Below, in pieces: positions 51,087 through 59,889 of a DNA stretch of 64,000 nucleotides. The translations under genes were made by a program, and so were the position numbers. The stretch is taken from positions 310,001 through 374,000 of the forward strand of contig NZ_FOVH01000009.1 of the NCBI RefSeq assembly GCF_900115095.1. The letters run 5' to 3'. The stretch's first letter is position 1. Each line of letters begins with the position of its first letter. Under the pieces are notes generated by a model. The model had not been told where the DNA came from, ran no database searches, and saw only the letters and a list, made by a program, of their open reading frames with translations. This DNA is from Actinomadura madurae (GTDB lineage Bacteria; Actinomycetota; Actinomycetes; Streptosporangiales; Streptosporangiaceae).

Positions 51087-52468
51087 GCACGATCAGGCCG
51101 CAGGAGGCCGTCGAGCGGGCGCTGTCGCTGTCGCGCGCCGACGACTGCGTCGTCATCGCCGACGAGGCGAGCACCGCGAACCTGCGGTGGGCCGGCAACA
51201 CCCTCACCACCAACGGCGTCACCCGCTCCAGCCGCCTCACCGTCATCGCGCTGCGCCGCACCGCCGACGGCGTCGCGGCGGGCGTGGTGTCGCGGTCGGC
51301 GGTCGGCGCCGACGGCATCGAGGACCTGGTCCGCGCCGCCGAGGCCGACGCCGCCGGCAACGAGCCCGCAGAGGACGCCCGCCCGCTGGTCACCGAGGGG
51401 CGGGGCGGCGCGGCGTGGGACGCCGACCCGGCCGAGACCGGCATCGGCGTGTTCGAGGGGTTCGCGCCCGCGCTCGGCGAGGCGTTCGCCGCCGCGCAGG
51501 CCGGCGACCGGCGCCTGTACGGGTTCGCCAACCACGTCCTCACCTCGACGTTCCTCGGCACCTCGGCGGGGCTGCGGCTGCGGCACGACCAGCCGTCCGG
51601 GCTGCTGGAGCTGAACGCCAAGGGCGCGGGCGGCTCGGCGTGGGCGGGCGTCGGCACCCGCGACTTCACCGACGTCGACGTCCCCGCCCTCACCGGCGAC
51701 CTCGCCCGGCGGCTGCAGTGGGGGGAGCGGCGCGTGGACCTGCCCGCAGGGCGCTACGAGACGATCCTGCCGCCGTCCGCCGTCGCGGACCTGATGATCT
51801 ACCTGTACTGGTCGGCGGGCGCGCAGGACGCGCACGACGGCCGGACGGTGTTCAGCGCCCCCGGCGGCGGCACCCGCGTCGGGGAGAAGATCGCGAACCT
51901 GCCCGTCACGCTGTCCAGCGACCCGGCCGCGCCCGGCATGGAGTGCGCCCCGTTCGTCATCGCGCCCTTCTCCGACCGCGACTCGTCGATGTTCGACAAC
52001 GGGCTGCCGCTGCAGGCCACCGACTGGATCGGCGACGGGACGCTCAAGGCGCTCACCCAGACCCGGCACTCGGCCGAGCGCACCGGCCTGCCGGTGACCC
52101 CGGCCGTCGACAACCTGGCGATGAGGGGGCCGGACGGCGGCGCCTCCCTGGAGGAGATGGTCGCCCGGACCGAGCGCGGGCTGCTGCTGACCTGCCTCTG
52201 GTACATCCGCGAGGTCGACCCGCAGAGCCTGCTGCTGACCGGCCTCACCCGCGACGGCGTCTACCTCGTCGAGGACGGCGAGGTCGTCGGGGCGGTGAAC
52301 AACTTCCGGTTCAACGAGAGCCCCGTCGACCTGCTGTCGCGGCTCGCCGAGATCGGCGCGACCGTGCCGACGCTGCCGCGCGAGTGGTCGGACTACTTCA
52401 CCCGGGCCGCCATGCCGCCGGTCAGGGTGGGCGACTTCAACATGTCGACGGTGTCGCAGGCGTCCTGA
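51083..52468 (+). CDS. tldE: TldE/PmbA family protein
   Basis: Non-catalytic partner of TldD, 461 residues. N-terminal block RADDCVVIADEASTANLRWA, middle RYETILPPSAVADLMIYLYW, and C-terminal RNG-like LTRDGVYLVEDGEVVGAVNN FRFNESP typical of PmbA. It lacks the HExxxH, as TldE should. GTG start inside the tldD stop. A perfect 16-bp terminator follows. Confidence 0.93.
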   Translation: MSTIRPQEAVERALSLSRADDCVVIADEASTANLRWAGNTLTTNGVTRSSRLTVIALRRTADGVAAGVVSRSAVGADGIEDLVRAAEADAAGNEPAEDARPLVTEGRGGAAWDADPAETGIGVFEGFAPALGEAFAAAQAGDRRLYGFANHVLTSTFLGTSAGLRLRHDQPSGLLELNAKGAGGSAWAGVGTRDFTDVDVPALTGDLARRLQWGERRVDLPAGRYETILPPSAVADLMIYLYWSAGAQDAHDGRTVFSAPGGGTRVGEKIANLPVTLSSDPAAPGMECAPFVIAPFSDRDSSMFDNGLPLQATDWIGDGTLKALTQTRHSAERTGLPVTPAVDNLAMRGPDGGASLEEMVARTERGLLLTCLWYIREVDPQSLLLTGLTRDGVYLVEDGEVVGAVNNFRFNESPVDLLSRLAEIGATVPTLPREWSDYFTRAAMPPVRVGDFNMSTVSQAS

Positions 52469-52484
52469 CGTCCCGGGCCCGCCC

Positions 52485-52522
52485 GTCCGAGGCCCGCCCC
52501 GCGGCAGGGGCGGGCCTCGGAC
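52485..52522. terminator. Bidirectional terminator between tldE and dodecin
   Basis: Perfect 16-bp arms GTCCGAGGCCCGCCCC / GGGGCGGGCCTCGGAC with 6-nt loop GCGGCA, between two convergent genes. Confidence 0.88.
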
Positions 52523-52566
52523 GCGAGGGGACCCGCCCGCGCCCTCGCCGAGCAGCCGGGCCGCGG

Positions 52567-52779
52567 TCAGGCGTCCTCCAGGCGGAAGCCGACCTTCATC
52601 GTGACCTGGATGTGGGCGACCTCGCCGTCCTGGATGTTCCCGCGGACCTCGGTCACCTCGAACCAGTCCAGGTGCCGCAGCGTCTGCGAGGCGCGCCGGA
52701 CGCCGTTGCGGATCGCGGCCTCGACGGACTCCGGCGACGTCCCGACGATCTCCGTTACCCGGTACGTGCGATCGGTCAT
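52567..52779 (-). CDS. Dodecin (flavin-binding/storage protein)
   Basis: A 70-residue dodecin, a hollow dodecamer that stores flavins and CoA. The start MTDRTYRVTEIVGTSPESVE, the helix AAIRNGVRRASQTLRHLDWF and strands EVTEVRGNIQDGEVAHIQV/TMKVGFRLED are fully family-typical; the Trp43-region (LDWFEV) is the flavin-stacking residue. The ATG at 52779 has no strong ribosome site. Confidence 0.93.
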   Translation of the reverse strand: MTDRTYRVTEIVGTSPESVEAAIRNGVRRASQTLRHLDWFEVTEVRGNIQDGEVAHIQVTMKVGFRLEDA

Positions 52780-52881
52780 CTGTTCCTCCCATTGTTTCGA
52801 CCCTGCGGCGAAGTTCCGGCCCGTTTCCGAGGTTTGACCCGTACCGCCGTCGCAGGCCGGCCCCCTTGGGCTTACCGTGGA

Positions 52882-53220
52882 ATGGTGAAGGTCAATCACC
52901 GTCACCACCGGGAGCCGGCGGTCTACACGGTCACCGACGCCCCCCGCCCCATGTCGGAGGACATCGGCAACCGCCAGCGGCGCTACCTGATCTCCATGGG
53001 AGTCCGCACGGCCTGCTTCCTGGGGGCGGTGGCGGCCGCCGTGGCCGGCGCTCCGTGGTGGCTGGCGCTGCTCATGGTGGTGGGGGCCGCCGTGCTGCCC
53101 TACGTGGCGGTCATCTTCGCCAACGGCGGGCGCGAGCCGACCGCGTCCGCGGCCTTCGACGACCCCGCGCGCCGGGCACAGAAGCCGGTTTCCGGACAGC
53201 GACCGGAAATCCGGTCGTGA
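52882..53220 (+). CDS. DUF3099 family membrane protein
   Basis: A 112-residue protein with a conserved cytosolic N-terminus (VYTVTDAPRPMSEDIGNRQR, RYLISMGVRTACF) and two close helices (about 42-58 and 62-80), followed by a short basic tail. DUF3099 is widespread in actinobacteria and has no known function. The ATG at 52882 is the first in frame. The 6C RNA promoter begins only 8 bp past its stop. Confidence 0.88.
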   Translation: MVKVNHRHHREPAVYTVTDAPRPMSEDIGNRQRRYLISMGVRTACFLGAVAAAVAGAPWWLALLMVVGAAVLPYVAVIFANGGREPTASAAFDDPARRAQKPVSGQRPEIRS

Positions 53221-53227
53221 CATTCTC

Positions 53228-53259
53228 TTGACTAACCGCGGGGGGTTTCGGTGTACGAT
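53228..53259 (+). promoter_or_regulatory. Promoter of the 6C RNA
   Basis: TTGACT (53228-53233), 20-bp spacer, TACGAT (53254-53259). The hexamers are strong for this genome although the spacer is 1-3 bp long. Transcription would start around 53266, at the first hairpin. Confidence 0.6.
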
Positions 53260-53261
53260 TT

Positions 53262-53378
53262 GTACCGGCGCTCTGGTCCCCCGTCGGAGCGCCCGTGCCG
53301 GTGTTCCGGGCCCCCGTCGGAACACCGATGATGCGGCGCCGGGTGGATTGCCCCCGTATCCACCCGGCGCCGCTTTTC
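53262..53378 (+). ncRNA. 6C small RNA (three-hairpin form)
   Basis: Three consecutive hairpins with C-rich loops: stem GGCGCTC/GAGCGCC (53267-53293), stem CGGTGTTCC/GGAACACCG (53299-53327), and stem GGCGCCGGGTGGAT/ATCCACCCGGCGCC (53335-53371) followed by GCTTTTC as terminator. All three loops contain CCCCCGT. The 6C RNA of actinobacteria is defined by two stem-loops with runs of about six C and works by pairing with G-rich target mRNAs; this copy has five C per loop plus a matching loop in the terminator. It stands alone between DUF3099 and the pseudokinase gene. Confidence 0.85.
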
Positions 53379-53682
53379 AATGTCCGGGCACGTGGCAGAG
53401 GCTCCACGGAGCCGCGGACGCCCTCTCCGTGACCCGCGCCTGACCCTCCACCGGGAGGCAGGCACATCCTGGCGAGAAAGCAAGCCCTCGGCCGTGGCCT
53501 GGTCCGGCCACGGCCCGAAACCGGGTCACTCCGAACCTTTCGCCTCCGAATCCGTGCGGGGGCGCGGTGTTCCCGGCCGGACACCCTCCGTCAGAACCTC
53601 CCGGCCACGACCGATCCGATCCGGGACGCGCTGCGTACTGCTGTGCGGTGACAACCATCCCCCGCGCCAGAGGGGAGGTCCC
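53379..53682. other. Spacer between the 6C RNA and the pseudokinase gene
   Basis: About 300 bp without a gene. The only structure I see is a perfect 10-bp dyad GGCCGTGGCC-TGGTCC-GGCCACGGCC (53490-53515). The frame of the downstream gene stays open here, but there is no start with a ribosome site and the translation is low complexity, so I leave it non-coding. Confidence 0.4.
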
Positions 53683-55014
53683 GTGGAACCGGGATTCCGG
53701 CTGGAGGACCGCTACCGCATGGAGCACCGCGTCGGCCGGCGCGGTCCGGCCCAGGTGTGGCGCGCGCACGACGAGCTGCTCGCCCGCGGCGTCGCGGTGA
53801 CGCTCGTCGGCGTCCCGCACGGCCGGCGGCGGACGCGGCGGCGCCTGCGCGACGCGGCCCGCGCCGCGGCGGCCCTCACCCATCCGGGCATCGTGACCAC
53901 CTACGACTACGGGGAGGCCGAGGGCTCCGGCGGCGACGCGCTGACCTACGTCGTGACCGAGTACCTGAACGGCGAGTCGCTGACGGCCCGCCTCGCGCGC
54001 GGCCTGCCCGGCCCCCAGGAGGCGGCCGGCGTGTGCGCGCAGATCGCCGACGCCCTCGCCGCCGTCCACGCCTGCGGGGTCGTCCACGGCGATCTGAGGG
54101 CCGGGCAGGTGTTCCTCGCCGCGGGCGGCGTGAAGCTCCTCGGCCTCGGCGTCGCCGGCCCGGCCGCGGACGCCGCGGACGAGGGCGCCGCGGAGGCGTC
54201 GCAGGGCCGGGAGGGGCCGGACGCGGAGGCGGGGCAGGCCGCGGACGTGCTGGCGCTGGGCGCGATCCTGGCGGCGTGCCTGCCCGAGACGGCGGACGGG
54301 GAGCCGGACGGCGCGGTGGCGGAACTGGCCGAGCTCGCGGCCCGGTGCCGCTCCGCCGATCCCGCCGCGCGGCCGCCGGCCGCCGAGGTGGCGCGCACGC
54401 TGGCGGCGCATGCCGGTGAGACGGCCGTCCTCCCCCTCCCCGCCGGCGCCGCGGACGCGGCGGAAGCAGCGGGCGCCGGGCAGCGGGCGCCCGTCCGGCG
54501 CAGGCCGGGAGGCGCCCGGCGCGCGGGCGTGCTCGGCGCCGCCGCGGCGGCGCTGGCGCTCGCGCTCGTCCCGCTGGCCGTGACCATGTCCGCGCTGCCG
54601 GACCCGGCGGCGGGCGGCGTCACCCTGCCCGTGCCGCCGCGCCCGTCCGCCGAGGGCCCGTCCGGCTCGGCGCGGGACCCGGGCGCGCCGCCGGGACCGC
54701 CGACCCGGCGGGCGAGCCCGGCGGTCCCGGCGGCGGACGCGCGCACGGCGGCGGTGGGCGCCCTCACCCGGCTGCGCCGCGCGATCGACGTGGGGATCGC
54801 GCTCGGGGAGGTCGGGCCGCGGTTCGGCTCCGAGCTGGCCACCGAGGTCACCACGCTGCTCAACGAGGTGGACCAGGGCCGGCCGGTGGACCTCGGGCGG
54901 CGGGTGGCGCGGCTGCGCGCGGCCTTGGACGGGCGGACGGCGGACGAGGTGTCCCCGGCGCGCGCCGCCGGATTGGCCGCTCTGCTCGCCGAGGTGCCCG
55001 TCCCGCCCTCCTGA
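53683..55014 (+). CDS. Membrane-anchored serine/threonine pseudokinase
   Basis: A 443-residue protein with a kinase fold (about 7-250) that has lost its catalytic residues. The glycine loop reads VGRRGPAQVWRAHDE, the usual VAVK lysine is Thr40 (GVAVTLVGV), the catalytic loop is HGDLRAGQVF (Asp kept, Lys and Asn lost), and DFG is replaced by LLGLGVAG. One helix (about 287-305) and an external helical domain (SPAVPAADARTAAVGALTRL onward) follow. The GTG at 53683 has AGGGGAGGTCCC. Such proteins usually act as scaffolds or FHA-like partners; it adjoins the VWA gene 181 bp downstream, also anchored in the membrane. Confidence 0.85.
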   Translation: MEPGFRLEDRYRMEHRVGRRGPAQVWRAHDELLARGVAVTLVGVPHGRRRTRRRLRDAARAAAALTHPGIVTTYDYGEAEGSGGDALTYVVTEYLNGESLTARLARGLPGPQEAAGVCAQIADALAAVHACGVVHGDLRAGQVFLAAGGVKLLGLGVAGPAADAADEGAAEASQGREGPDAEAGQAADVLALGAILAACLPETADGEPDGAVAELAELAARCRSADPAARPPAAEVARTLAAHAGETAVLPLPAGAADAAEAAGAGQRAPVRRRPGGARRAGVLGAAAAALALALVPLAVTMSALPDPAAGGVTLPVPPRPSAEGPSGSARDPGAPPGPPTRRASPAVPAADARTAAVGALTRLRRAIDVGIALGEVGPRFGSELATEVTTLLNEVDQGRPVDLGRRVARLRAALDGRTADEVSPARAAGLAALLAEVPVPPS

Positions 55015-55195
55015 CCGCTTCCGATCCAGTCCGGACCCGCCGAAACCCTTGACGGAAGACGCCGATGAGACGAACATCACACCTGGCCCCGCCGAGACAG
55101 ATCATTGATGTGTCTCACCCGCGGGCCGTCGAGACATGGCGCGACGCGGCCCGGCGCCCCGCCCGTCCGGGCCGCCCGGGAAACGGAGAACGGCG

Positions 55196-57208
55196 ATGAG
55201 CGGACACGACGACGTGCCCGACTGGGCACCCAGGAACCTGCCGGAGCCGGACGACCCGGAGACGCCCTACACCTTCCTCGGCGCCTCGCAGCCCGGTGGA
55301 GCGCCCGCGCCGCACGGTCCCGGCGCACGCCCCGCCGGTCCGGGGCCCGCAGGGCCCGAGGCGCCCTTCGACGCGTTCACCCGGCCCGCCCGCGCGTCCC
55401 GCCCGCCGGGGCCGGCGCACGCCGCCGCCAAGCCGCCCCGGGGCCGGTGGCTCCCCGGCCGGGGACGGCCGCCGAGGCGCGTCGGCGGCATCCTGCTCGG
55501 GCCGCTCGCGGGCGCGGTCGGCCTGGTGCTGCTGACCGGCCTCGGCGCCTACGCGGTCGCCGCGGCCGGCGACGGCTGCTCCGGCGACGGCGCCCTCACG
55601 CTCACCGTGGCGGCCGCGCCGGACATCGCCCCCGCGGTCATCCGGGCGGCGGGCCGCCTCAACGACGCCAAGGACGAGGTGGACGGGCGGTGCGTCCGCG
55701 CGCGGGTGCGGGCCACCGAGCCGGCGGCCGTCGCGACGCTGCTGTCCGGCAAGGGGGTGGCCGGCGTCACCGAGCGGCCGGACGTCTGGATCCCCGACTC
55801 CTCGCTGTGGACCAAGCTCGTCGGCAGCTCGGACCGGCCCGGGGCGGCCGGGTCCTTCACCGACCTCGGCGGCATGGCCTCCTCCCCCATCGTGCTGGCG
55901 ATGCCCCGCGGGCTCGCGACGCAGCTGCGCAACCTCGGCGCGCCCGAGCAGCCGTCCTGGAAGGAGCTGCTCGCCGCGGCGGGCGCGTCCTCGGACGACG
56001 GGCAGGACCCGGACGCGGGCGGCGGCGTCATCCCGGCGCGGCTGTTCCGGCTCCAGGTCCCCGACCCCGACCGCAGCGCCACCGGGATGGGCTCGCTGAT
56101 CCTGGCCGGCGCGCTGCTGGCCGACTCCCCGGGCGGCCAGGCGCGGTTCGCCGGCGTGGTCCGGACGATCCGCGAGGGCATCGCGGCGTCGGTCGCGGCG
56201 GAGTTCGCCGCGTTCGGCAAGGGCGACACCGACCGCTACCCCGTCGCGCTGGCTCCCGAGCAGGCGGTCTTCTCCTACAACGCGCGCCGTCCGGCCGAGC
56301 AGGCCGTCGCGGTGTACCCGGCGGAGGGGACGATCTTCCTCGACCATCCCGTCACCGTCCTGTCCGGGGACGCGGCCAAGGCCGGCGCGGCGCGCCTGCT
56401 CGGGCGGGCGCTGTCGGACCGGGCCACCCGCGACGACGTCCAGCGGCTCGGGTTCCGCACCCCCGGCGGCGCCGCGCCCGCGGCGTTCTCCGCCCGGACC
56501 GGCCTGAACCCGCGCGCGCCGAAGGCGCTGCCACCGGCGCCCGCCGCCGACGTGCGGCGCACCATGCAGTCGTGGGCGCAGCTGTCGCTGAGCATCCGGA
56601 TGCTCAGCATCATCGACGTGTCCGGGTCCATGGACCAGAAGCTGGCGCCGGGCGTCACCCGGCTGCAGGCCACGGTCCGCACCGCGCAGAGCGGGCTGTC
56701 GCTGCTGCCGGACGACAGCGAGCTCGGCCAGTGGGTGTTCTCCACCAAGCTGGAGGGCGGTCAGGACTGGCGCGAGCTGGTCAGCGTCGGGCCGCTCGGC
56801 GAGCGGCTCGGCTCCGCCACCCGGCGGCAGCAGATGCTGAGCGCGTTCGCGCAGATCAGGGTGAAGAAGCGCGGCGACACGGGCCTGTACGAGACGGTCA
56901 TGGCGGCGTTCGACTACATGAAGCGGACCTACAAGCCGGAGTACGTGAACTCGGTGCTGCTCTGGACGGACGGCCGGAACGAGGACCCGGGCGGCCCCTC
57001 GCTCGCCGAGACGCTCGACCACATCCGCCGCGAGTACGACCCGGAGCGCCCGGTCCTCATCAACATGTTCGGCAACGGCGACGATGTGGACGTCAACGAG
57101 CTGCGGCAAATCGCGCGGCTCACGCGCGGGGACGCCTACGTGGCCGAGACCCCCGAGGAGGTGCAGACACTCTTCCTCAAGGCGCTGTCCCAGCGGGTCA
57201 ACCCCTGA
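55196..57208 (+). CDS. Membrane protein with solute-binding-like domain and von Willebrand A domain
   Basis: A 670-residue protein: proline-rich cytosolic N-terminus (1-95), one helix (about 97-124), an extracellular SBP_bac_11-like domain (about 135-430, LTVAAAPDIAPAVIRAAGRL, PDVWIPDSSLWTKLV) and a C-terminal VWA domain whose MIDAS is IIDVSGSMD (about 472-480) with later TDGRNED. The pair of periplasmic-binding and metal-dependent adhesion domains is seen in several actinobacteria; binding of divalent cations is expected, the ligand is unknown. The ATG at 55196 follows ACGGAGAACGGCG. It is likely co-expressed with the pseudokinase upstream. Confidence 0.85.
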   Translation: MSGHDDVPDWAPRNLPEPDDPETPYTFLGASQPGGAPAPHGPGARPAGPGPAGPEAPFDAFTRPARASRPPGPAHAAAKPPRGRWLPGRGRPPRRVGGILLGPLAGAVGLVLLTGLGAYAVAAAGDGCSGDGALTLTVAAAPDIAPAVIRAAGRLNDAKDEVDGRCVRARVRATEPAAVATLLSGKGVAGVTERPDVWIPDSSLWTKLVGSSDRPGAAGSFTDLGGMASSPIVLAMPRGLATQLRNLGAPEQPSWKELLAAAGASSDDGQDPDAGGGVIPARLFRLQVPDPDRSATGMGSLILAGALLADSPGGQARFAGVVRTIREGIAASVAAEFAAFGKGDTDRYPVALAPEQAVFSYNARRPAEQAVAVYPAEGTIFLDHPVTVLSGDAAKAGAARLLGRALSDRATRDDVQRLGFRTPGGAAPAAFSARTGLNPRAPKALPPAPAADVRRTMQSWAQLSLSIRMLSIIDVSGSMDQKLAPGVTRLQATVRTAQSGLSLLPDDSELGQWVFSTKLEGGQDWRELVSVGPLGERLGSATRRQQMLSAFAQIRVKKRGDTGLYETVMAAFDYMKRTYKPEYVNSVLLWTDGRNEDPGGPSLAETLDHIRREYDPERPVLINMFGNGDDVDVNELRQIARLTRGDAYVAETPEEVQTLFLKALSQRVNP

Positions 57209-57231
57209 CCTCCGCGGCCTCCGCCTCGTAT

Positions 57232-57268
57232 TTGATTCTAGAACGCTATTCGAGTTAGGTTAGCGTTC
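57232..57268 (+). promoter_or_regulatory. Promoter with internal dyad operator for the acyl-CoA dehydrogenase operon
   Basis: TTGATT (57232-57237), 18 bp, TAGGTT (57256-57261). Overlapping it are GAACGCTA (57241-57248) and TAGCGTTC (57261-57268), a perfect 8-bp inverted repeat with 12-bp spacer. The TetR-type regulator at the end of the operon is the obvious candidate binder; the half-site lies in the -35/-10 spacer as in many TetR-controlled promoters. Confidence 0.6.
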
Positions 57269-57298
57269 CGTTAGATACGCAGGCGAGAGGGGCACGGC

Positions 57299-58450
57299 GT
57301 GCGCCGCACCGTTTTCAACGAGGACCATGAGGCGTTCCGGGACATGATCCGGTCGTTCATCGAGGCCGAGGTCGCCCCGGTCTACGACGCGTGGGAGGAG
57401 GCCGGCCACCCGCCGCGCGAGTTCTACGGCAAGCTCGGCGAGCTGGGCGTGTTCGGCGTCCAGGTGCCCGAGGAGTACGGCGGCGCGGGCGAGACCAGCT
57501 TCAAGTACCAGGCGGTGATCTCCGAGGAGTGCGCCCGCGCCGCGGTGAGCTTCGGCGGCTACGGGGTGCACGTCAACCTCGTCCTGCCCTACCTGCTCAA
57601 GTACGGCTCGGACGAGCAGAAGAAGCGCTGGCTGCCGCCGTTCGTGTCCGGCGAGATGATGACCGCCATCGCGATGACCGAGCCCGGCACCGGCTCCGAC
57701 CTCGCCGGCATCCAGACCACGGCGAAGCGCGACGGCGACCACTACATCCTCAACGGCGCCAAGACGTTCATCACCGGCGGCGTCCTCGCCGACCGCGTGC
57801 TGGTGGTGGCCCGCACGTCCCCCGCCACGCCCGAGAACCGCCGGGCCGGCCTGTCGATCCTCGCCGTCGACACCAAGAGCGAGGGCTACGCCGTCGGCCG
57901 CAAGCTGGAGAAGATCGGCCTGCGCAGCTCCGACACCGCCGAGCTGTCGTTCACCGACGTCCGGGTGCCCGTCGAGGACCTCCTCGGCGAGGAGGGCCGC
58001 GGCTTCGAGTACCTCACCCACAACCTCGCCGAGGAGCGCCTCGGCATCGCGACCAGCTCCTACGCGTCCGCCGCCGCCGCGGTCGAGTTCGCCCGCGCGT
58101 ACGTGCAGGAGCGCACCGTCTTCGGCAAGACCGTCTCCTCGTTCCAGAACACCAAGTTCGTCCTCGCCGAGTGCGCCACCGAGGTCGAGGCGGCCCGCTC
58201 GCTGGTCGACCGCTGCATCGAGGCCCTGGACGCCGGGGAGCTGACCCCCGCCGACGCCGCCGTCTGCAAGCTGTTCTGCACCGAGGTCCAGGCCCGCGTC
58301 GTCGACAAGTGCCTGCAACTGCACGGCGGCTACGGCTACATCCTGGAGTACCCGATCGCCCGCCTGTACACCGACGCGCGGGTCACCCGCATCTACGGCG
58401 GCACCAGCGAGGTGCTCAAGACCATCATCGCCAAGGACATCCAGGTCTGA
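57299..58450 (+). CDS. Acyl-CoA dehydrogenase
   Basis: FAD-dependent oxidation of an acyl-CoA to the enoyl form, 383 residues. N-terminal domain PVYDAWEEAGHPPREFYGKL, FAD/substrate motif MTAIAMTEPGTGSDLAGIQT, middle GLRSSDTAELSFTDVRVP, and C-terminal IYGGTSEVLKTIIAKDIQ with the catalytic glutamate in GGTSEV. It starts the operon with the SDR and TetR genes and a nearby B12-dependent mutase, suggesting branched or cyclic acyl-CoA breakdown. The start is GTG with GAGAGGGG upstream. Confidence 0.93.
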   Translation: MRRTVFNEDHEAFRDMIRSFIEAEVAPVYDAWEEAGHPPREFYGKLGELGVFGVQVPEEYGGAGETSFKYQAVISEECARAAVSFGGYGVHVNLVLPYLLKYGSDEQKKRWLPPFVSGEMMTAIAMTEPGTGSDLAGIQTTAKRDGDHYILNGAKTFITGGVLADRVLVVARTSPATPENRRAGLSILAVDTKSEGYAVGRKLEKIGLRSSDTAELSFTDVRVPVEDLLGEEGRGFEYLTHNLAEERLGIATSSYASAAAAVEFARAYVQERTVFGKTVSSFQNTKFVLAECATEVEAARSLVDRCIEALDAGELTPADAAVCKLFCTEVQARVVDKCLQLHGGYGYILEYPIARLYTDARVTRIYGGTSEVLKTIIAKDIQV

Positions 58451-58466
58451 CGGAAGGGCTGCTCAC

Positions 58467-59222
58467 ATGACCGAGAACCGGGTGGCCATCGTCACCGGCG
58501 CCGCGCGCGGCATCGGCGCCGCCACCGCCGTGCGCCTCGCGAAGGAGGGCTTCGCCGTCGCGGTCTGCGACCTCGACGAGGCCGCGTGCGCCGGCACCGT
58601 GGAGACGATCGCCAAGGACGGCGGCACGGCCCTCGCCGTCGGCGTGGACGTCGCCGACTCCGCGGCGGTCTCCGCCGCCGTCGCGCGCGTCGCCGCCGAG
58701 CTCGGCCCGCCCGTCGTGCTGGTGAACAACGCCGGCATCACCCGCGACAACCTGCTGTTCAAGATGTCCGACGACGACTGGGACGCCGTCATGTCGGTGC
58801 ACCTGCGCGGCTCGTTCCTGATGAGCCGCGCCGCGCAGGAGCACATGACGAAGGCGGGCTGGGGCCGGATCGTGAACCTGTCGTCGGTGTCGGCGCTCGG
58901 CAACCGCGGCCAGGTCAACTACGCGGCCGCCAAGGCGGGCCTGCAGGGCTTCACCAAGACCCTCGCGATCGAGCTGGGCCGGTTCGGCGTGACCGCCAAC
59001 GCGATCGCCCCCGGCTTCATCGCCACCGAGATGACGGCCGCGACCGCCGCCCGGATCGGCGTGGAGTTCGAGGACTTCAAGGCCGCCGCCGCCAAGGAGA
59101 TCCCGGTGCGCCGCGTCGGCGTCCCCGAGGACATCGCCGGCACCGTCGCGTTCCTGGTCAGCGACGACGCCTCGTTCGTCTCCGGGCAGGTCATCTACGT
59201 GGCGGGCGGTCCGCGGGCATGA
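58467..59222 (+). CDS. SDR-family oxidoreductase (FabG-like)
   Basis: Short-chain dehydrogenase of 251 residues: cofactor motif VAIVTGAARGIGAATAVRLA, NNAGITRDNLLFKMSDDDWD, catalytic YxxxK in VNYAAAKAGLQGFTKT, end SDDASFVSGQVIYVAGGPRA. Likely 3-hydroxyacyl-CoA dehydrogenase or ketoreductase in the same acyl-CoA route as the upstream gene (16-bp gap). The substrate cannot be assigned. Confidence 0.92.
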   Translation: MTENRVAIVTGAARGIGAATAVRLAKEGFAVAVCDLDEAACAGTVETIAKDGGTALAVGVDVADSAAVSAAVARVAAELGPPVVLVNNAGITRDNLLFKMSDDDWDAVMSVHLRGSFLMSRAAQEHMTKAGWGRIVNLSSVSALGNRGQVNYAAAKAGLQGFTKTLAIELGRFGVTANAIAPGFIATEMTAATAARIGVEFEDFKAAAAKEIPVRRVGVPEDIAGTVAFLVSDDASFVSGQVIYVAGGPRA

Positions 59223-59265
59223 GCCGGGCGGTGCGCGTGGCCGCGCCCCCGCGGGGGCACGGCGG

Positions 59266-59889
59266 GTGACGCCGCCGCGGGCGGTCCGCAAGGACGGCCA
59301 GGCACGCGACCGGGAGGGGACGGAGGAGTCGCTGCGCGCGGCGGCCATCGCGCTGCTGCGGCGCGGCGGCGTCCTCGCCGGGCTCAACCTGCGGCAGGTC
59401 GCCGACGAGGCGGGCGTCAACCGCGGGCTGGTCTACCAGTACTTCGGGTCGCGGCGGGCGCTGCTGCGGTCGGCGCTGTTCCACCGGTCGCGGCTGAACG
59501 CGGAGGACGCGGTCGACGCGGCCGGGCTGCCGCTGCGCGAGCGGCTGGCGCGCCTGTTCTGGACGAGCCTGCGCAACCCCGAGCCGGTCCGCCTGGCGGC
59601 GCTGCTGGTGCTGGACGGCGACGAGCGGCCCCGGGCGCTGCTCAACCGGGGCGCCGACAGGGAGGACCTCGCGGCGGAGGCCGCGGCGGGCGGCCTGCCC
59701 GTCGAGGACGTCGAGGCAGTGCAGGCGGCGATCGCGTCCACGATCTGCGGGTACACGCTGCTGCGCGAGCATCTGGCCCGGGAGACCGGCGTGCCGGCGG
59801 CGGAGCTGGACGAACGCATGGCCCGCTGCGTGGAGGCCATGTTCACCGGCCGCGCGCCCTCACCGGAGGCGGCCGACGGGCACGGCTAG
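59266..59889 (+). CDS. TetR/AcrR-family transcriptional regulator
   Basis: A 207-residue repressor: DNA-binding domain about 15-65 with the HTH NLRQVADEAGVNRGLVYQYF and RRALLRSALFHRSRLNAEDA; the C-terminal ligand pocket is helical without recognised family. GTG start. It ends the acyl-CoA operon and probably binds the dyad upstream of the dehydrogenase gene. The ligand may be an acyl-CoA. Confidence 0.9.
   Translation: MTPPRAVRKDGQARDREGTEESLRAAAIALLRRGGVLAGLNLRQVADEAGVNRGLVYQYFGSRRALLRSALFHRSRLNAEDAVDAAGLPLRERLARLFWTSLRNPEPVRLAALLVLDGDERPRALLNRGADREDLAAEAAAGGLPVEDVEAVQAAIASTICGYTLLREHLARETGVPAAELDERMARCVEAMFTGRAPSPEAADGHG

Noticed and set aside
53380..53682. Upstream extension of the pseudokinase frame
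   Set aside because: Low complexity, no ribosome site and no family match; the GTG at 53683 has a strong ribosome site and begins the kinase fold.
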